From Mangrovivirga halotolerans (GTDB lineage: Bacteria > Bacteroidota > Bacteroidia > Cytophagales > Cyclobacteriaceae), in NCBI RefSeq assembly GCF_026241165.1, contig NZ_JAPFQN010000006.1, forward strand, positions 583,705 to 647,704: a stretch of 64,000 nucleotides of DNA, written 5' to 3'. A program made the translations under genes and the position numbers. Below, one piece after another: positions 1 through 8,843 of the stretch (the stretch's first letter is position 1; the number at the start of each line of letters is the position of its first letter). The notes below the pieces were generated by a model, which saw nothing but the letters and a program-made list of their open reading frames with translations, was not told where the DNA came from and made no database searches.

Positions 1-1
1 A

Positions 2-1132
2 AAGGCTATGATAAAATCTGGTCATGATGTGACGTTGATAACCTCTCATAATAAAAGCCATAAAGCAGAAAGGAATATTGATGGTGTAAAAGTGATTTAC
101 CTACCAGTAAAGTATAACAATTCTTTTGGGTTTTATCGGAGAATTACTTCCTTTTTGCTTTTTGCCAGATTAGTTGTCAAGGAGATTAGAAATCAAGATC
201 CTGAAACTTTCGATCTTTGCTACGCAACATCTACTCCTCTTACAGTGGGCTGGGCAGCGATACAGATAAAAGACAAATATCAAGTACCATTCATTTTTGA
301 GGTGAGAGATCTATGGCCTGAAGCACCGATTCAGTTAGGCATTATAAGAAATCCTTTTTTAAAGATTGCCTTAAGAACTTTTGAGAAATATATTTATGAG
401 CAGTCTATTCAGATAATTGCTCTTTCTCCTAATATGGTAGAGGAGATCAAAAAGATCGTTCCATGGAAAGATGTAAAAATGATCCCTAATTTTAGCGACC
501 CCGACTTATTCAGGGGAAAGAGAAGATCATTGTTCAATAAAGAAAAAATAGTTATATCTTATTTTGGTGCGGCGGGATACGTTAATGGATTGCAAACTAT
601 TCTTAATTGTGCCGTAAAGGTTAAATCTGATAAAAGAATAATTTTTAAGATCATGGTCCGTGGGGCTGTTCTGAATTCATTAAAGAAGAGGGCTCAAAGA
701 GATAAGCTTAACAACATTGAGTTTTTAGAATATGGAGGAAAGGAAAATGTAGTTTCTCTACTGGAAGAAACATCATTTTCTTTTATATCTTTTTTACCTA
801 AAAAGGTTTTGGGTTCTAATAGTCCAAATAAGTTTTTTGATTCTCTAGCTGCCGGGGTACCGGTGATAGTAAACACCAAAGGGTGGACTTCAGAATTGGT
901 CGAAGAATATCGTTGTGGATTCTACCATAAATTTGATGATACAGAAGAATTTCAAAAACAGCTGGATAGATTTTTAAATGACCCGTCACTTTATGCCTAT
1001 GCTTCTGAAAATGCTTTATTCCTGGCTAATAATTACTTCAAACGGGAAAAGGTAATCAGGAAACTTCTGATCGATCTCGAGCAATTTAAAGAGGCAAAAC
1101 CTGAGTTAAAGCTTATTCGAAACAGGGCATGA
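2..1132 (+). CDS. Family 4 glycosyltransferase, 5' end outside window
   Basis: GT-B fold glycosyltransferase, probably cytoplasmic and acting in surface-polysaccharide or lipid-linked glycan assembly. The frame is open from base 2. The first ATG (base 8) already lies within the usual N-terminal strand (GHDVTLIT), so the true start is outside the window. Counting from that ATG, the acceptor half runs to about residue 175, with EVRDLWPEAP at 98-107. The nucleotide-sugar half carries SPNKFFDSLAAGVPVIV from 272, a pattern typical of WbuB-like GT4 enzymes. It ends directly against the convergent gldB gene with no gap. Donor and acceptor cannot be read from sequence. Confidence 0.85.
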   Translation, partial: KAMIKSGHDVTLITSHNKSHKAERNIDGVKVIYLPVKYNNSFGFYRRITSFLLFARLVVKEIRNQDPETFDLCYATSTPLTVGWAAIQIKDKYQVPFIFEVRDLWPEAPIQLGIIRNPFLKIALRTFEKYIYEQSIQIIALSPNMVEEIKKIVPWKDVKMIPNFSDPDLFRGKRRSLFNKEKIVISYFGAAGYVNGLQTILNCAVKVKSDKRIIFKIMVRGAVLNSLKKRAQRDKLNNIEFLEYGGKENVVSLLEETSFSFISFLPKKVLGSNSPNKFFDSLAAGVPVIVNTKGWTSELVEEYRCGFYHKFDDTEEFQKQLDRFLNDPSLYAYASENALFLANNYFKREKVIRKLLIDLEQFKEAKPELKLIRNRA

Positions 1133-2134
1133 TCAAGGTTTGTATGAAGCTTTTTGGAAGATAAGTTCAGCTTCCCTTGTATTCATTAATTCCTGCAGGG
1201 GTTTATCCGTTTTATCCTGGTATCGCTGTACGATTTGCCACCCCAGCCATGTTCCTATCCTACCGGGGCATTGGTCTCCTATTTCAGGAGTTTTTGGCCT
1301 TTCCTGCACGTACTTCCTTTTTGACATTGGGCTGGTTTCGTAGAAGAGCTCATTACTTATAAAGTAAGAATAAATTACACTTGCATTATTATATGCAGCT
1401 TCCATTTCATCCTCACTATACCAAATGATTTTTCTATCCTCAAGGCAAGGCATTACAGCATTTACAAAAGCGTAAGATTTGCCATAATAGATCATATCAG
1501 CAAGTAATGTCTTATCGTTGAGGTCGACTTTATTATATTTATTAGAGATCAGAAGAGCAATTTTTGGAACAATATACTCAGGTGTATAATGATCAAGGAT
1601 GTATTGAGGCTGTTGAGGTCTGTACTTTCCTTTTTCACCAAGGAAATAGTCAAGTCCAATCACTATTACACTATCAGTAACATAAAGATCTCTTATTATA
1701 CCAGTAGTAACAGTTTGAACTTTAGGGACAGTGTAATCCGGATAATAGTGTTTTATATGCTTGAAAAGTAGTTCGAGCTCATTTTCAAGTTCTTCTATTT
1801 TATTATCATCAAAAACTTTGCGCGTTTCGGCTTGCAGTGAATCAAACCCAGGATTAGTGACCAGGTTATGAAATCTTCCCACAACAGTATTTGGGTTTTG
1901 ATATTGCTGAGGTTCAAGAAAGCCGGCAAGAAAGCCCTGGTTTTTATTTAGAAAATTAGCCGTTTCCCTGAGTGAGTTTAGAGAATCTAGTTTAAGATCC
2001 AGCCTTTCTATATCAACAGTTACATTGATATCCGAAATCTCGGAAGGAATGTTACAATTTTCTTTGCCTCCACAGGAAGAAAGCAAAAGAGATGTTACTA
2101 AAGTCAGAACAACTAAAAATTTACTGTGTGCCAT
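1133..2134 (-). CDS. gldB: Gliding motility lipoprotein GldB
   Basis: Envelope lipoprotein of the Bacteroidota gliding machinery. The N-terminus is a lipoprotein signal ending in LLLSSC (lipid Cys 21), followed by a domain of about 310 residues with the GLDYFLGEKG segment that I associate with GldB. The length (333 aa) fits the family. Loss of GldB in Flavobacterium abolishes gliding; its biochemical role is not settled. It lies downstream of RNase G on the same strand, separated by a terminator, so it probably has its own promoter. It is unlinked from gldE-gldD, which lie about 5 kb away on the other strand. Confidence 0.85.
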   Translation of the reverse strand: MAHSKFLVVLTLVTSLLLSSCGGKENCNIPSEISDINVTVDIERLDLKLDSLNSLRETANFLNKNQGFLAGFLEPQQYQNPNTVVGRFHNLVTNPGFDSLQAETRKVFDDNKIEELENELELLFKHIKHYYPDYTVPKVQTVTTGIIRDLYVTDSVIVIGLDYFLGEKGKYRPQQPQYILDHYTPEYIVPKIALLISNKYNKVDLNDKTLLADMIYYGKSYAFVNAVMPCLEDRKIIWYSEDEMEAAYNNASVIYSYFISNELFYETSPMSKRKYVQERPKTPEIGDQCPGRIGTWLGWQIVQRYQDKTDKPLQELMNTREAELIFQKASYKP

Positions 2135-2145
2135 ATCACAAAAAT

Positions 2146-2175
2146 AAAAAACCCCCTTAAAAGAGGGGGCTTTTT
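2146..2175 (-). terminator. Rho-independent terminator after RNase G gene
   Basis: CCCCCT/AGAGGGGG-type stem with an A/T-rich loop. Read on the minus strand it is followed by a T-run. It sits between the RNase G stop codon and gldB, so it ends the upstream transcript. Confidence 0.75.
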
Positions 2176-3730
2176 AACCTATTAATTCTATTTCTTCACC
2201 GGCTTTATTATGAAAACCGAAGTCTGTTATTGCCTTTGATGAGTCTAATTCTATGTTGACCCATTTGTTGTATTTGAAAAACCATTTAACACGTTTGGAA
2301 ATGATACCTTTAGTAAAGTATGCGTGTAAGAATGGATGTAAACTGATTTTCACACCATTCTGGTTTTGATTTTTCATTACGTGGTCAAGATTTCGTTCAA
2401 TCTTGTCTGCTATCAGAATGGTTGATTCAACCTTACCGGTGCCACCACAAGACGGGCAAACTTCTTTGGTGACAATATTAAGCTCAGGTCTTACTCTTTG
2501 ACGGGTAATTTCCATTAACCCGAATTTGCTCAACGGAAGAACAGTGTTTTTGGCTCTGTCTCCCTTCATTTCTTCTTTCATTGCCTTGAAAAGCTTGCGC
2601 TTATTGTCGGGGTTCCGCATATCGATAAAATCGATTACAATAATTCCTCCCATATCACGCAGCCTGAGCTGTCTGGCAATTTCTTTAGCGGCCATCAGGT
2701 TTACATTTAAAGCTGTAGTTTCCTGATCAGATTCCGCATTTGATTTATTACCACTATTCACATCGATCACATGGAGAGCTTCCGTGTGTTCAATGATCAG
2801 ATATCCTCCTCCTTTTAAACTAACTGACTGTCCAAATAAGGACTTCAGTTGTTTTTCAATTCCATACTGTTCAAAGATCTTCTTCTTTTCAGAGACTTTT
2901 TTAACGATCTTTTCCTTATCAGGAGCGATCGTTTTTATATAGTTTTTAATTTCGCTGTGTATTTCTGGATCATCGACGGTAATAGAGTCGAATGATTCAT
3001 TCAGCATGTCTCTTAGTATTGAGGAGGCTCGTCCCATTTCGCCGATAACCTTATCTCTGGGTTTGGCTTTCTTGAGATTTCGCACACCATCCTCCCATTT
3101 ATTCAGGAGGTTTCTAAGGTCATTATCTAATTCTGCTACATCTTTTCCTTCGGCAACAGTCCTTATTATAACGCCAAAATTATCTGGCTTAATAGAATTG
3201 ATCAAACGAAGAAGCCTTTTGCGCTCATCGCTTTTTACAATTTTTTTGGAAATATTTACCGTATTAGAAAATGGCACCAATACGAGATAACGACCAGCAA
3301 TTGATAACTCACAGGATAGTCGTGGCCCTTTAGTGGAGATCGGTTCTTTAACTACCTGAACCAGAATTTGCTGGTTTTTGGAGAGAACTTCATTGATCTT
3401 GCCAAACTTATTGATCTCAGGTTCCATTTTGAACCCGGTCAGCTTTGCAGAAGTATTCTTTCTGCTTTGGGCCTGTTTTGTAAATTTATTTAAACTGGTT
3501 ACTCTCGGACCAAGATCCAAGTAGTGTAAAAACGCATCTTTTTCGTATCCAATATCGATAAAAGCTGCATTTAAACCCTGAACCACCTTTTTTACTGAGC
3601 CCAGATATATATCACCAACAGTAAATTTATTACCGTCCTCTTCGTGATGGAATTCAACTAATTCCTTGTCCTTTAAAAGGGCTATACGACATCCATTTTG
3701 AGTACCATTAATTAATAGTTCGTTACTCAA
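2174..3730 (-). CDS. rng: Ribonuclease E/G family endoribonuclease
   Basis: Single-strand endoribonuclease for rRNA maturation and mRNA turnover. At 518 aa it is the short RNase G form without the long degradosome-scaffold tail of RNase E. An S1-like RNA-binding region covers about residues 35-130. The Mg-binding aspartates are in VIDVNSG (Asp 323) and IIVIDFIDM (Asp 367), and the Zn-link is CPSCGGTG near 432. The start is a TTG (MSNELLING), since no in-frame ATG precedes it and the N-terminus matches the family. It lies downstream of the tiny AURKAIP1/COX24 gene, with that gene's terminator between them. Confidence 0.93.
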   Translation of the reverse strand: MSNELLINGTQNGCRIALLKDKELVEFHHEEDGNKFTVGDIYLGSVKKVVQGLNAAFIDIGYEKDAFLHYLDLGPRVTSLNKFTKQAQSRKNTSAKLTGFKMEPEINKFGKINEVLSKNQQILVQVVKEPISTKGPRLSCELSIAGRYLVLVPFSNTVNISKKIVKSDERKRLLRLINSIKPDNFGVIIRTVAEGKDVAELDNDLRNLLNKWEDGVRNLKKAKPRDKVIGEMGRASSILRDMLNESFDSITVDDPEIHSEIKNYIKTIAPDKEKIVKKVSEKKKIFEQYGIEKQLKSLFGQSVSLKGGGYLIIEHTEALHVIDVNSGNKSNAESDQETTALNVNLMAAKEIARQLRLRDMGGIIVIDFIDMRNPDNKRKLFKAMKEEMKGDRAKNTVLPLSKFGLMEITRQRVRPELNIVTKEVCPSCGGTGKVESTILIADKIERNLDHVMKNQNQNGVKISLHPFLHAYFTKGIISKRVKWFFKYNKWVNIELDSSKAITDFGFHNKAGEEIELIG

Positions 3731-3786
3731 AATAAACTTGTTTTAGGTAAAACGAATTGTTTTATCGTCCGGCCTAAATAAAAATA

Positions 3787-3814
3787 GAAGAAGTAATCGG
3801 GAAATTACTTCTTC
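3787..3814 (-). terminator. Terminator overlapping the 3' end of the small ribosomal gene
   Basis: Perfect 11-bp arms GAAGAAGTAAT / ATTACTTCTTC with a 6-nt spacer, followed on the minus strand by TATTTTTATTT. The stem includes the last Lys codons and the stop codon of the 29-residue gene at 3805-3894, so coding sequence and terminator share bases. Confidence 0.75.
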
Positions 3815-3894
3815 TTATGTCTGTTCTTTCTTAGTCTTTTTTTACGCTTATGAGTAGCGATCTTATGTCTTTTTCTTTTTTTACCGCAAGGCAT
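3805..3894 (-). CDS. AURKAIP1/COX24-type small basic ribosomal protein
   Basis: A 29-residue, extremely basic protein (MPCGKKRKRHKIATHKR... ending in HKKK). Its composition and its Bacteroidota-wide MPCGKKRKRHK start match proteins annotated with the AURKAIP1/COX24 domain, the family of mitochondrial mS38 and mycobacterial bS22, which bind the small ribosomal subunit near the decoding centre. The Bacteroidota assignment to the ribosome is from family knowledge and is not visible here. It is too short for most gene finders. The ATG start is unambiguous and the stop lies inside a terminator hairpin. It sits just upstream of the RNase G gene. Confidence 0.82.
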   Translation of the reverse strand: MPCGKKRKRHKIATHKRKKRLRKNRHKKK

Positions 3895-3939
3895 AATTTT
3901 AATTTTTTGTCCCGAAAAAACGGGGGTTAAACATTAATT

Positions 3940-4773
3940 TTATTGAATTTCTTTGAGATATCCGTTAACTGCGCTAACAACTTCCGGGTTATCTTCAAGT
4001 GTTAATACTTTTTCGAAATATTTTTTCGCTTCCTGCCTGTGTCCATCTTCAAATAAACTTACACCAAGGTAAAAATTATACTCGGTGTTTTCAGGCTCAA
4101 TGTTAACAAGAGTTCTGAATCTTTCCTCTGCTTTATGCCACTGCTGTGTTTGCATTGACATTAATCCTAACTGATAATTTACAGTTTCGTTATCCGGATC
4201 TTTCTCAAGCAATTCCCGCAAAGCCAGTATACCCTGCATTGGATTCGAACCGTTAATTGCTATTAATGCATTATTTATTTCTGCATCAATATAATCAGGA
4301 TCTTCTTCAAGAACTTTGTCATAATAGCTTTTGGCCGTTTGCCCAAGCTGTTGTTGTTTGTCAGGTTCCATTGCAAACGAAAATGCTTTATAATAAGCAT
4401 CAGCTGCAGCAACATTTGATTCAAAAGTGTTTAATTCTTTAGCAATCAATCCTTTGTAATAAGCTGCGCTGTCGTACGCTTGTACGCTGAAATATATCTC
4501 ATACAAAGAGTCCGCAAAGTTAATACTTTTTTCTCTATTTTCATCTATCTCAAGCTGTTCTTTGAAATATGCTAGCTTGAGTGTTAATGAATCATTGAGT
4601 TTTGTAGCATTATGAGCTGCGATATCTTCAGATACTTCTCCAGCAGGATTTTCTGACATTGAAGCGCTAACATTTTGATTTTCGTCATTTTCAACCACTT
4701 CCCTGGGCAAAAAAAACAAAGCAACTACTGCTGCTATGATCAAGATCCCTGAGATAATAATTTGTTTTTTCAT
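3940..4773 (-). CDS. Membrane-anchored tetratricopeptide-repeat protein
   Basis: A 277-aa protein with one N-terminal membrane segment (about residues 5-22), a short acidic linker, then helical repeats. TPR-like units are clearest in the C-terminal half (about 150-270), for example the stretch with YQLGLMSMQTQQWHKAEERF. TPR arrays are protein-interaction scaffolds; the partner is unknown. The topology suggests a periplasmic repeat domain anchored in the inner membrane. It lies between HU and the small ribosomal gene on the same strand, with terminators on the flanks, so co-transcription is uncertain. Confidence 0.75.
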   Translation of the reverse strand: MKKQIIISGILIIAAVVALFFLPREVVENDENQNVSASMSENPAGEVSEDIAAHNATKLNDSLTLKLAYFKEQLEIDENREKSINFADSLYEIYFSVQAYDSAAYYKGLIAKELNTFESNVAAADAYYKAFSFAMEPDKQQQLGQTAKSYYDKVLEEDPDYIDAEINNALIAINGSNPMQGILALRELLEKDPDNETVNYQLGLMSMQTQQWHKAEERFRTLVNIEPENTEYNFYLGVSLFEDGHRQEAKKYFEKVLTLEDNPEVVSAVNGYLKEIQ

Positions 4774-4827
4774 AAAAATTACTGACGATGTTTATTAACG
4801 CTTGTACGGCCAATAAAAGTAAAAGTT

Positions 4828-4849
4828 ATCGGGAGGGATCCCTCCCGAT
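4828..4849 (-). terminator. Terminator after HU gene
   Basis: A perfect 22-bp palindrome (ATCGGGAGGGA and its complement), a few bases after the HU stop codon. On the minus strand it is followed by a T-rich stretch. Confidence 0.75.
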
Positions 4850-4854
4850 GATTT

Positions 4855-5157
4855 TTAGTCATTTAAAGCTTTTACCTTATCGCTGGTTTTAACCTTCTCA
4901 ACAAATGTTTTTGATGGCTTGAAAGCCGGCACAAAGTGCTCGTCAATTACAATTGCTGTGTTCTTTGAGATGTTTCGGGCAATTTTCTTTGCTCTTTTCT
5001 TATTTACGAAACTTCCGAACCCACGAACATAGATGTTTTCTCCTTCTGCCATAGAGTCTTTTACCACACTGAAAAGGGCCTCTACAGTAGTTGTTACATC
5101 TTCTTTCGAAATTCCTGTCTTCTCTGCTATTTGAGCAATTACCTCTGCTTTTGTCAC
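4855..5157 (-). CDS. hup: HU/IHF-family DNA-binding protein
   Basis: A 100-aa nucleoid-associated protein of the HU/IHF family, which bends and compacts DNA as a dimer. The N-terminal helical dimerisation part (MTKAEVIAQIAEKTG) is followed by the conserved turn GFGSFVNKKRAKKIARN and the DNA-wrapping arm with the PAFKPSKTFVEKV end. The start is GTG. A TAACTTTG -7 element lies about 65 bp upstream, and a perfect palindrome terminator follows. HU and IHF subunits cannot be told apart reliably by eye in this phylum. Confidence 0.9.
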   Translation of the reverse strand: MTKAEVIAQIAEKTGISKEDVTTTVEALFSVVKDSMAEGENIYVRGFGSFVNKKRAKKIARNISKNTAIVIDEHFVPAFKPSKTFVEKVKTSDKVKALND

Positions 5158-5221
5158 TGTTAAACTAATTTGGTTTGAACATTAATTACAAAATGAACAG
5201 TATCTGCTAATTTTGGGGATG

Positions 5222-5229
5222 CAAAGTTA
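5222..5229 (-). promoter_or_regulatory. Candidate -7 element for HU gene
   Basis: Read on the minus strand this is TAACTTTG, a full match to the Bacteroidota -7 consensus TAnnTTTG, upstream of the HU start. The -33 position at 19-bp spacing reads TTTT rather than TTTG, so the match is only partial. Confidence 0.4.
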
Positions 5230-5308
5230 ATTGGTCGCGGATTAATTAAAAAGCTTTGTAAACAAAAAGGCATAAAAATTTATTTATAAGTCATTAAAAA
5301 AGAATAGG

Positions 5309-6358
5309 TTGACAAGTAAAGATTTTACAGATAAGCTAATAGGCTGGTATAAACTCAATTCCAGAGATCTTCCCTGGAGAAATACACGCGATCCCTATCC
5401 CGTCTGGTTATCAGAGGTTATTCTTCAACAAACACGCGTTGAGCAGGGAATGCCGTATTTTTATAAATTCATAGATGCCTATCCGACAATTAAGGATCTT
5501 GCTAATTCTACAGAAGAGGAAGTGCTGCGGTTGTGGCAGGGCCTTGGTTATTATTCAAGAGGAAGAAACCTATTGAAAGGGGCTAAGCAAATTGTTTTTG
5601 AAAGAAATGGAGTCTGGCCAGACAATTATAAAGAATTGCAGGAGATCAAAGGGGTGGGGAAATATATCGCTGCTGCGATAGCGTCTTTTTGCTTCAATGA
5701 ATATGTTCCGGTCATTGATGGAAATGTTTACCGGTTTATGTCCAGATATCTTGGAATTCATGAGCCTATAAATACCTCAAAGTCCTTTAGAATATTTTTT
5801 GATCTTACTAAAGAGTTTCAAAAACATGCAAATGATCCAGCGGCTTTTAATCAGGCTGTAATGGAATTTGGATCACTTCATTGTAAGCCAAAAAACCCAT
5901 TATGTGAATCGTGTCCGTTTGAAAGTGCGTGTTATGCGAGGCTGAACAACATGCAGCATAGTTTCCCCGTTAAGAATAAGAAGAAAAAATCTGTTGTCAG
6001 AAATTTTCACTATTTTGTAATTGCCGAAGACAACAAATATTTATTTACCAAACGGGGCAAAAATGATATATGGGAGGGCCTTTTTGAATTTCCTCTTGTT
6101 GAATCTGATGAGCTTACAAGTAAGGAATTGGCTGAATCTCCATTTTTATCTGAGGGGCAAAAGGTAAAAAAAATGTTTAATGTGAAACATATTCTATCTC
6201 ATCAGACTATTTTTGCAACCTTTTACGAAGTTATCGACGTAAGTAACAGCTTGAAGGAAGCAATTTCAATGGATAAGGGAGAATGGCTATCTCCAGAAGA
6301 AATTGAAAAAAAACCCAAGCCTATTTTGATAGATAAATTTTTGAACGAATATTTATAA
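5309..6358 (+). CDS. mutY: A/G-specific adenine glycosylase MutY
   Basis: Base-excision-repair glycosylase that removes adenine mispaired with 8-oxoguanine. The catalytic Glu 36 is in WLSEVILQQTRVEQ. The helix-hairpin-helix is at 110-123 (EIKGVGKYIAAAIAS), Asp 137 is in VIDGNVYRF, and the [4Fe-4S] ligands Cys 192, 199, 202 and 208 have the expected C-x6-C-x2-C-x5-C spacing. A C-terminal NUDIX-like 8-oxoG recognition domain follows from about 230. The start is TTG, chosen because the N-terminus then fits the family. It begins the conserved mutY-ssb-gldE-gldD order seen in gliding Bacteroidota. Confidence 0.95.
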   Translation: MTSKDFTDKLIGWYKLNSRDLPWRNTRDPYPVWLSEVILQQTRVEQGMPYFYKFIDAYPTIKDLANSTEEEVLRLWQGLGYYSRGRNLLKGAKQIVFERNGVWPDNYKELQEIKGVGKYIAAAIASFCFNEYVPVIDGNVYRFMSRYLGIHEPINTSKSFRIFFDLTKEFQKHANDPAAFNQAVMEFGSLHCKPKNPLCESCPFESACYARLNNMQHSFPVKNKKKKSVVRNFHYFVIAEDNKYLFTKRGKNDIWEGLFEFPLVESDELTSKELAESPFLSEGQKVKKMFNVKHILSHQTIFATFYEVIDVSNSLKEAISMDKGEWLSPEEIEKKPKPILIDKFLNEYL

Positions 6359-6370
6359 GTAGTATCTTTA
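6340..6370 (+). promoter_or_regulatory. Candidate promoter for ssb
   Basis: TTTG at 6340-6343, a 19-bp spacer, then TATCTTTA at 6363-6370, one mismatch from TAnnTTTG. It overlaps the end of mutY and precedes ssb by about 25 bp, so ssb-gldE-gldD could be expressed apart from mutY. Confidence 0.35.
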
Positions 6371-6395
6371 AAAATAAACAGTATAGAAAAGTATT

Positions 6396-6875
6396 ATGTC
6401 AGGAGTAAATAAAGTAATTCTTGTAGGAAACCTTGGGAAAGACCCGGAAGTAAGACATTTAGATAATGGCCGTGCAGTGGCAAACTTCCCATTGGCAACC
6501 TCGGAGGTATATAAAAACCGCCAGACAAATGAGCGGGTTACAAATACTGAGTGGCATAATGTTGTTCTCTGGTCACCTCTTGCTGAAGTTGCGGAAAGGT
6601 TTCTGAAAAAGGGAAGCCAGGTTTATATTGAAGGAAAAATTACCACAAGGTCATACGATGATAAAGAAGGTAATAAAAGATATATTACTGAAATAGTCGG
6701 TAGAGAAATGACTTTACTTGGAAGCCGTGATGATTCAGGAAATTCAGGCATGAATCAAAATCAGGGAAGCACGTCACAATCATCTTCACAAAACAGTTCA
6801 TCTTCAGGGTATAGTAGTGATGCAGTAAGCATTGACGACGACTCTAATGATGAAATGGATGATCTGCCTTTTTAA
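6396..6875 (+). CDS. ssb: Single-stranded DNA-binding protein
   Basis: Tetrameric OB-fold protein that coats single-stranded DNA in replication and repair. The N-terminus [20 protein letters not shown] is the classic SSB start, and the OB fold spans about residues 1-110. A low-complexity Ser/Asn/Gln linker leads to an acidic tail ending DDLPF, the docking peptide for SSB partner proteins. The length of 159 aa is usual. It lies between mutY and gldE. Confidence 0.97.
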   Translation: MSGVNKVILVGNLGKDPEVRHLDNGRAVANFPLATSEVYKNRQTNERVTNTEWHNVVLWSPLAEVAERFLKKGSQVYIEGKITTRSYDDKEGNKRYITEIVGREMTLLGSRDDSGNSGMNQNQGSTSQSSSQNSSSSGYSSDAVSIDDDSNDEMDDLPF

Positions 6876-6898
6876 TTGTTTAATTAAAAATTACATAG

Positions 6899-8257
6899 TT
6901 GGAACCATCCACAGAAGACCCACTACCTAGTTTAATTCTTTTTATAAGCACAGATGCCTCAGGAGTATTGTTTTATTCAATCAATGCTCTGGTAATCATT
7001 CTATTGATTATTTTATCCGGTTTGATATCCGGTTCTGAGGTGGCATATTTTTCACTAAACAGGGAGGAAATAGAAAAATGCCTGACCAGCCCTCATAAGG
7101 CTGAGCAGATCATGGGTAAATTGTTAAGCAATCCAAAAAGGTTGCTTGCAACTATTCTTATAACTAACAACCTTGTTAATGTAGGAATAGTTACCGTATC
7201 TACTTACCTGACCTGGCAGATCATAGGATCTACTTCCACAGAAGGTATAGTTGTTACCATTCTGACCTTTGTATCTACCTTTATTATCGTATTTTTTGGT
7301 GAGGTAATCCCTAAAATCTACGCCAATCAAAAAGGGTATTTATTTGCTAAAAGGACTGCCCGTATGCTTTCTGTTTTTGAAACAATTTTCCTGCCTTTGT
7401 CCTGGTTTCTGACATCTGTAGACCTTTTTCTGGATAAGCGTATCAAGCGAAAAGGGTATGATATCTCGGTCGAGAATATTCAAAGGGCTATTGATCTTAC
7501 AACAGAAATGGAAGGTACAGAAGAAGAAAAAGATCTTCTCAAAGGCATAGCGAAATTTGGTACGTTGACAGTTAAGCAGGTTATGAAGTCCAGGATGGAT
7601 ATTACTGCTTTTGATGTGGAAGATGATTTCCATGAACTTCTGGACAGGATAAATAAAAGTGGTTATTCAAGAGTTCCGGTATACAAGGATACCATTGATA
7701 AGATCGAAGGAATATTATACGTTAAAGACCTTATACCATTTATTGATGAGAATGAAGATTTTCTTTGGCAAAACCTTCTCAGACAAGGCTTTTTTATTCC
7801 TGAGAATAAAAAGGTTGAAAGTCTTTTAAGAGATTTTCAGGAGAAAAAAGTTCATATGGCTATTGTTGTTGATGAATATGGAGGAACTTCAGGATTGATC
7901 ACATTAGAGGATGTTATCGAAGAAATCGTGGGTGAAATAAACGACGAATTTGACCTTGAGGATGACGAAATTCCCTATAATAAACTCGATCAAAATACTT
8001 TCGTTTTTGAAGGTAAAACATCATTAAATGATTTTTGCAAAATAATTGGCGAAGATAACGGTCGGTTTGACGAAGTAAAAGGAGAAAGCGAATCTCTCGG
8101 AGGGCTGATATTAGAGTTATCTTCAAAGCTGCCCCGGGTAGGTGAGAAAATCAAGTTTGAAAACTTTCTCTTTACAGTAGTTGCTGTTGATGCCAGAAGG
8201 ATCAAGAGGGTTCGGGTTTTCAGAGCGGCCGGCTCCAATAAATTAACGAAGACATAA
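6899..8257 (+). CDS. gldE: Gliding motility-associated protein GldE (CNNM/CorC-like)
   Basis: Inner-membrane protein of the CNNM/CorC type (452 aa). A DUF21 transmembrane block (about residues 20-190, including SGLISGSEVAYFSLNREE) is followed by a CBS pair (about 205-325) and a CorC/HlyC C-terminal domain (about 345-435). Family members act in Mg or other cation efflux. GldE is tied to gliding in Flavobacterium, where it partly suppresses some gldD defects. The start is TTG. The stop overlaps the gldD ATG by one base, implying coupling. The GldE name rests on the gldD neighbour as well as the domains. Confidence 0.88.
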   Translation: MEPSTEDPLPSLILFISTDASGVLFYSINALVIILLIILSGLISGSEVAYFSLNREEIEKCLTSPHKAEQIMGKLLSNPKRLLATILITNNLVNVGIVTVSTYLTWQIIGSTSTEGIVVTILTFVSTFIIVFFGEVIPKIYANQKGYLFAKRTARMLSVFETIFLPLSWFLTSVDLFLDKRIKRKGYDISVENIQRAIDLTTEMEGTEEEKDLLKGIAKFGTLTVKQVMKSRMDITAFDVEDDFHELLDRINKSGYSRVPVYKDTIDKIEGILYVKDLIPFIDENEDFLWQNLLRQGFFIPENKKVESLLRDFQEKKVHMAIVVDEYGGTSGLITLEDVIEEIVGEINDEFDLEDDEIPYNKLDQNTFVFEGKTSLNDFCKIIGEDNGRFDEVKGESESLGGLILELSSKLPRVGEKIKFENFLFTVVAVDARRIKRVRVFRAAGSNKLTKT

Positions 8258-8841
8258 TGAAAATAAATTATACACCGTTCGTATTACTTATCTTATTTGT
8301 AGCTTCATGCGGTAATAATTATGTGCCTAAACCTAAAGGCTATAACTATATTGTCCTGCCAGATCACGAATATGAACAAATGCCTGCAGGATATCCTTAC
8401 GATTTTAAAAAAAATACTGCGGCCGTTATTAAAAAAGATTCATCTGGAATCGCAGAGCCATATTGGATTCATTTATACTACCCAGATCTAAATGCTGATA
8501 TTCAACTTACATATAAGCAGATCAATAATGATACGACACTATTAAGAGAGTACATTGGTGATGCTTTCAAACTGACTTCCAAGCACCAGATCAAGGCTAC
8601 AGGTATCAGTGAGGTGATCGATACATTAGAGACAGGCAAAGTGGCTGTATATGCCTTAATTCAGGGCGAGGTGCCGAGCCAGATACAATTCTTCGTTACC
8701 GATAGTACTGAAAACTTTTTCAGAGGTGCGCTTTATTTCCCGGTAGCTACAAAAAATGATTCTCTCAGACCTTCTGTTGACTATCTCAAAGAAGATATTG
8801 ATGTAATGCTAAACTCACTTGAGTGGAGAGATGTTGAATAA
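8257..8841 (+). CDS. gldD: Gliding motility lipoprotein GldD
   Basis: A 194-aa lipoprotein needed for gliding and linked to the type IX secretion/motility apparatus. The signal peptide ends LFVASC (lipid Cys 18). Right after it comes NNYVPKPKGYNYIVLP, the GldD hallmark PKPKGY near the N-terminus. The rest is a compact envelope domain with no recognised catalytic motif. The ATG overlaps the gldE stop by one base. It converges on the DUF1684 gene with only 2 bp between stop codons. Confidence 0.92.
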   Translation: MKINYTPFVLLILFVASCGNNYVPKPKGYNYIVLPDHEYEQMPAGYPYDFKKNTAAVIKKDSSGIAEPYWIHLYYPDLNADIQLTYKQINNDTTLLREYIGDAFKLTSKHQIKATGISEVIDTLETGKVAVYALIQGEVPSQIQFFVTDSTENFFRGALYFPVATKNDSLRPSVDYLKEDIDVMLNSLEWRDVE

Positions 8842-8843
8842 GA

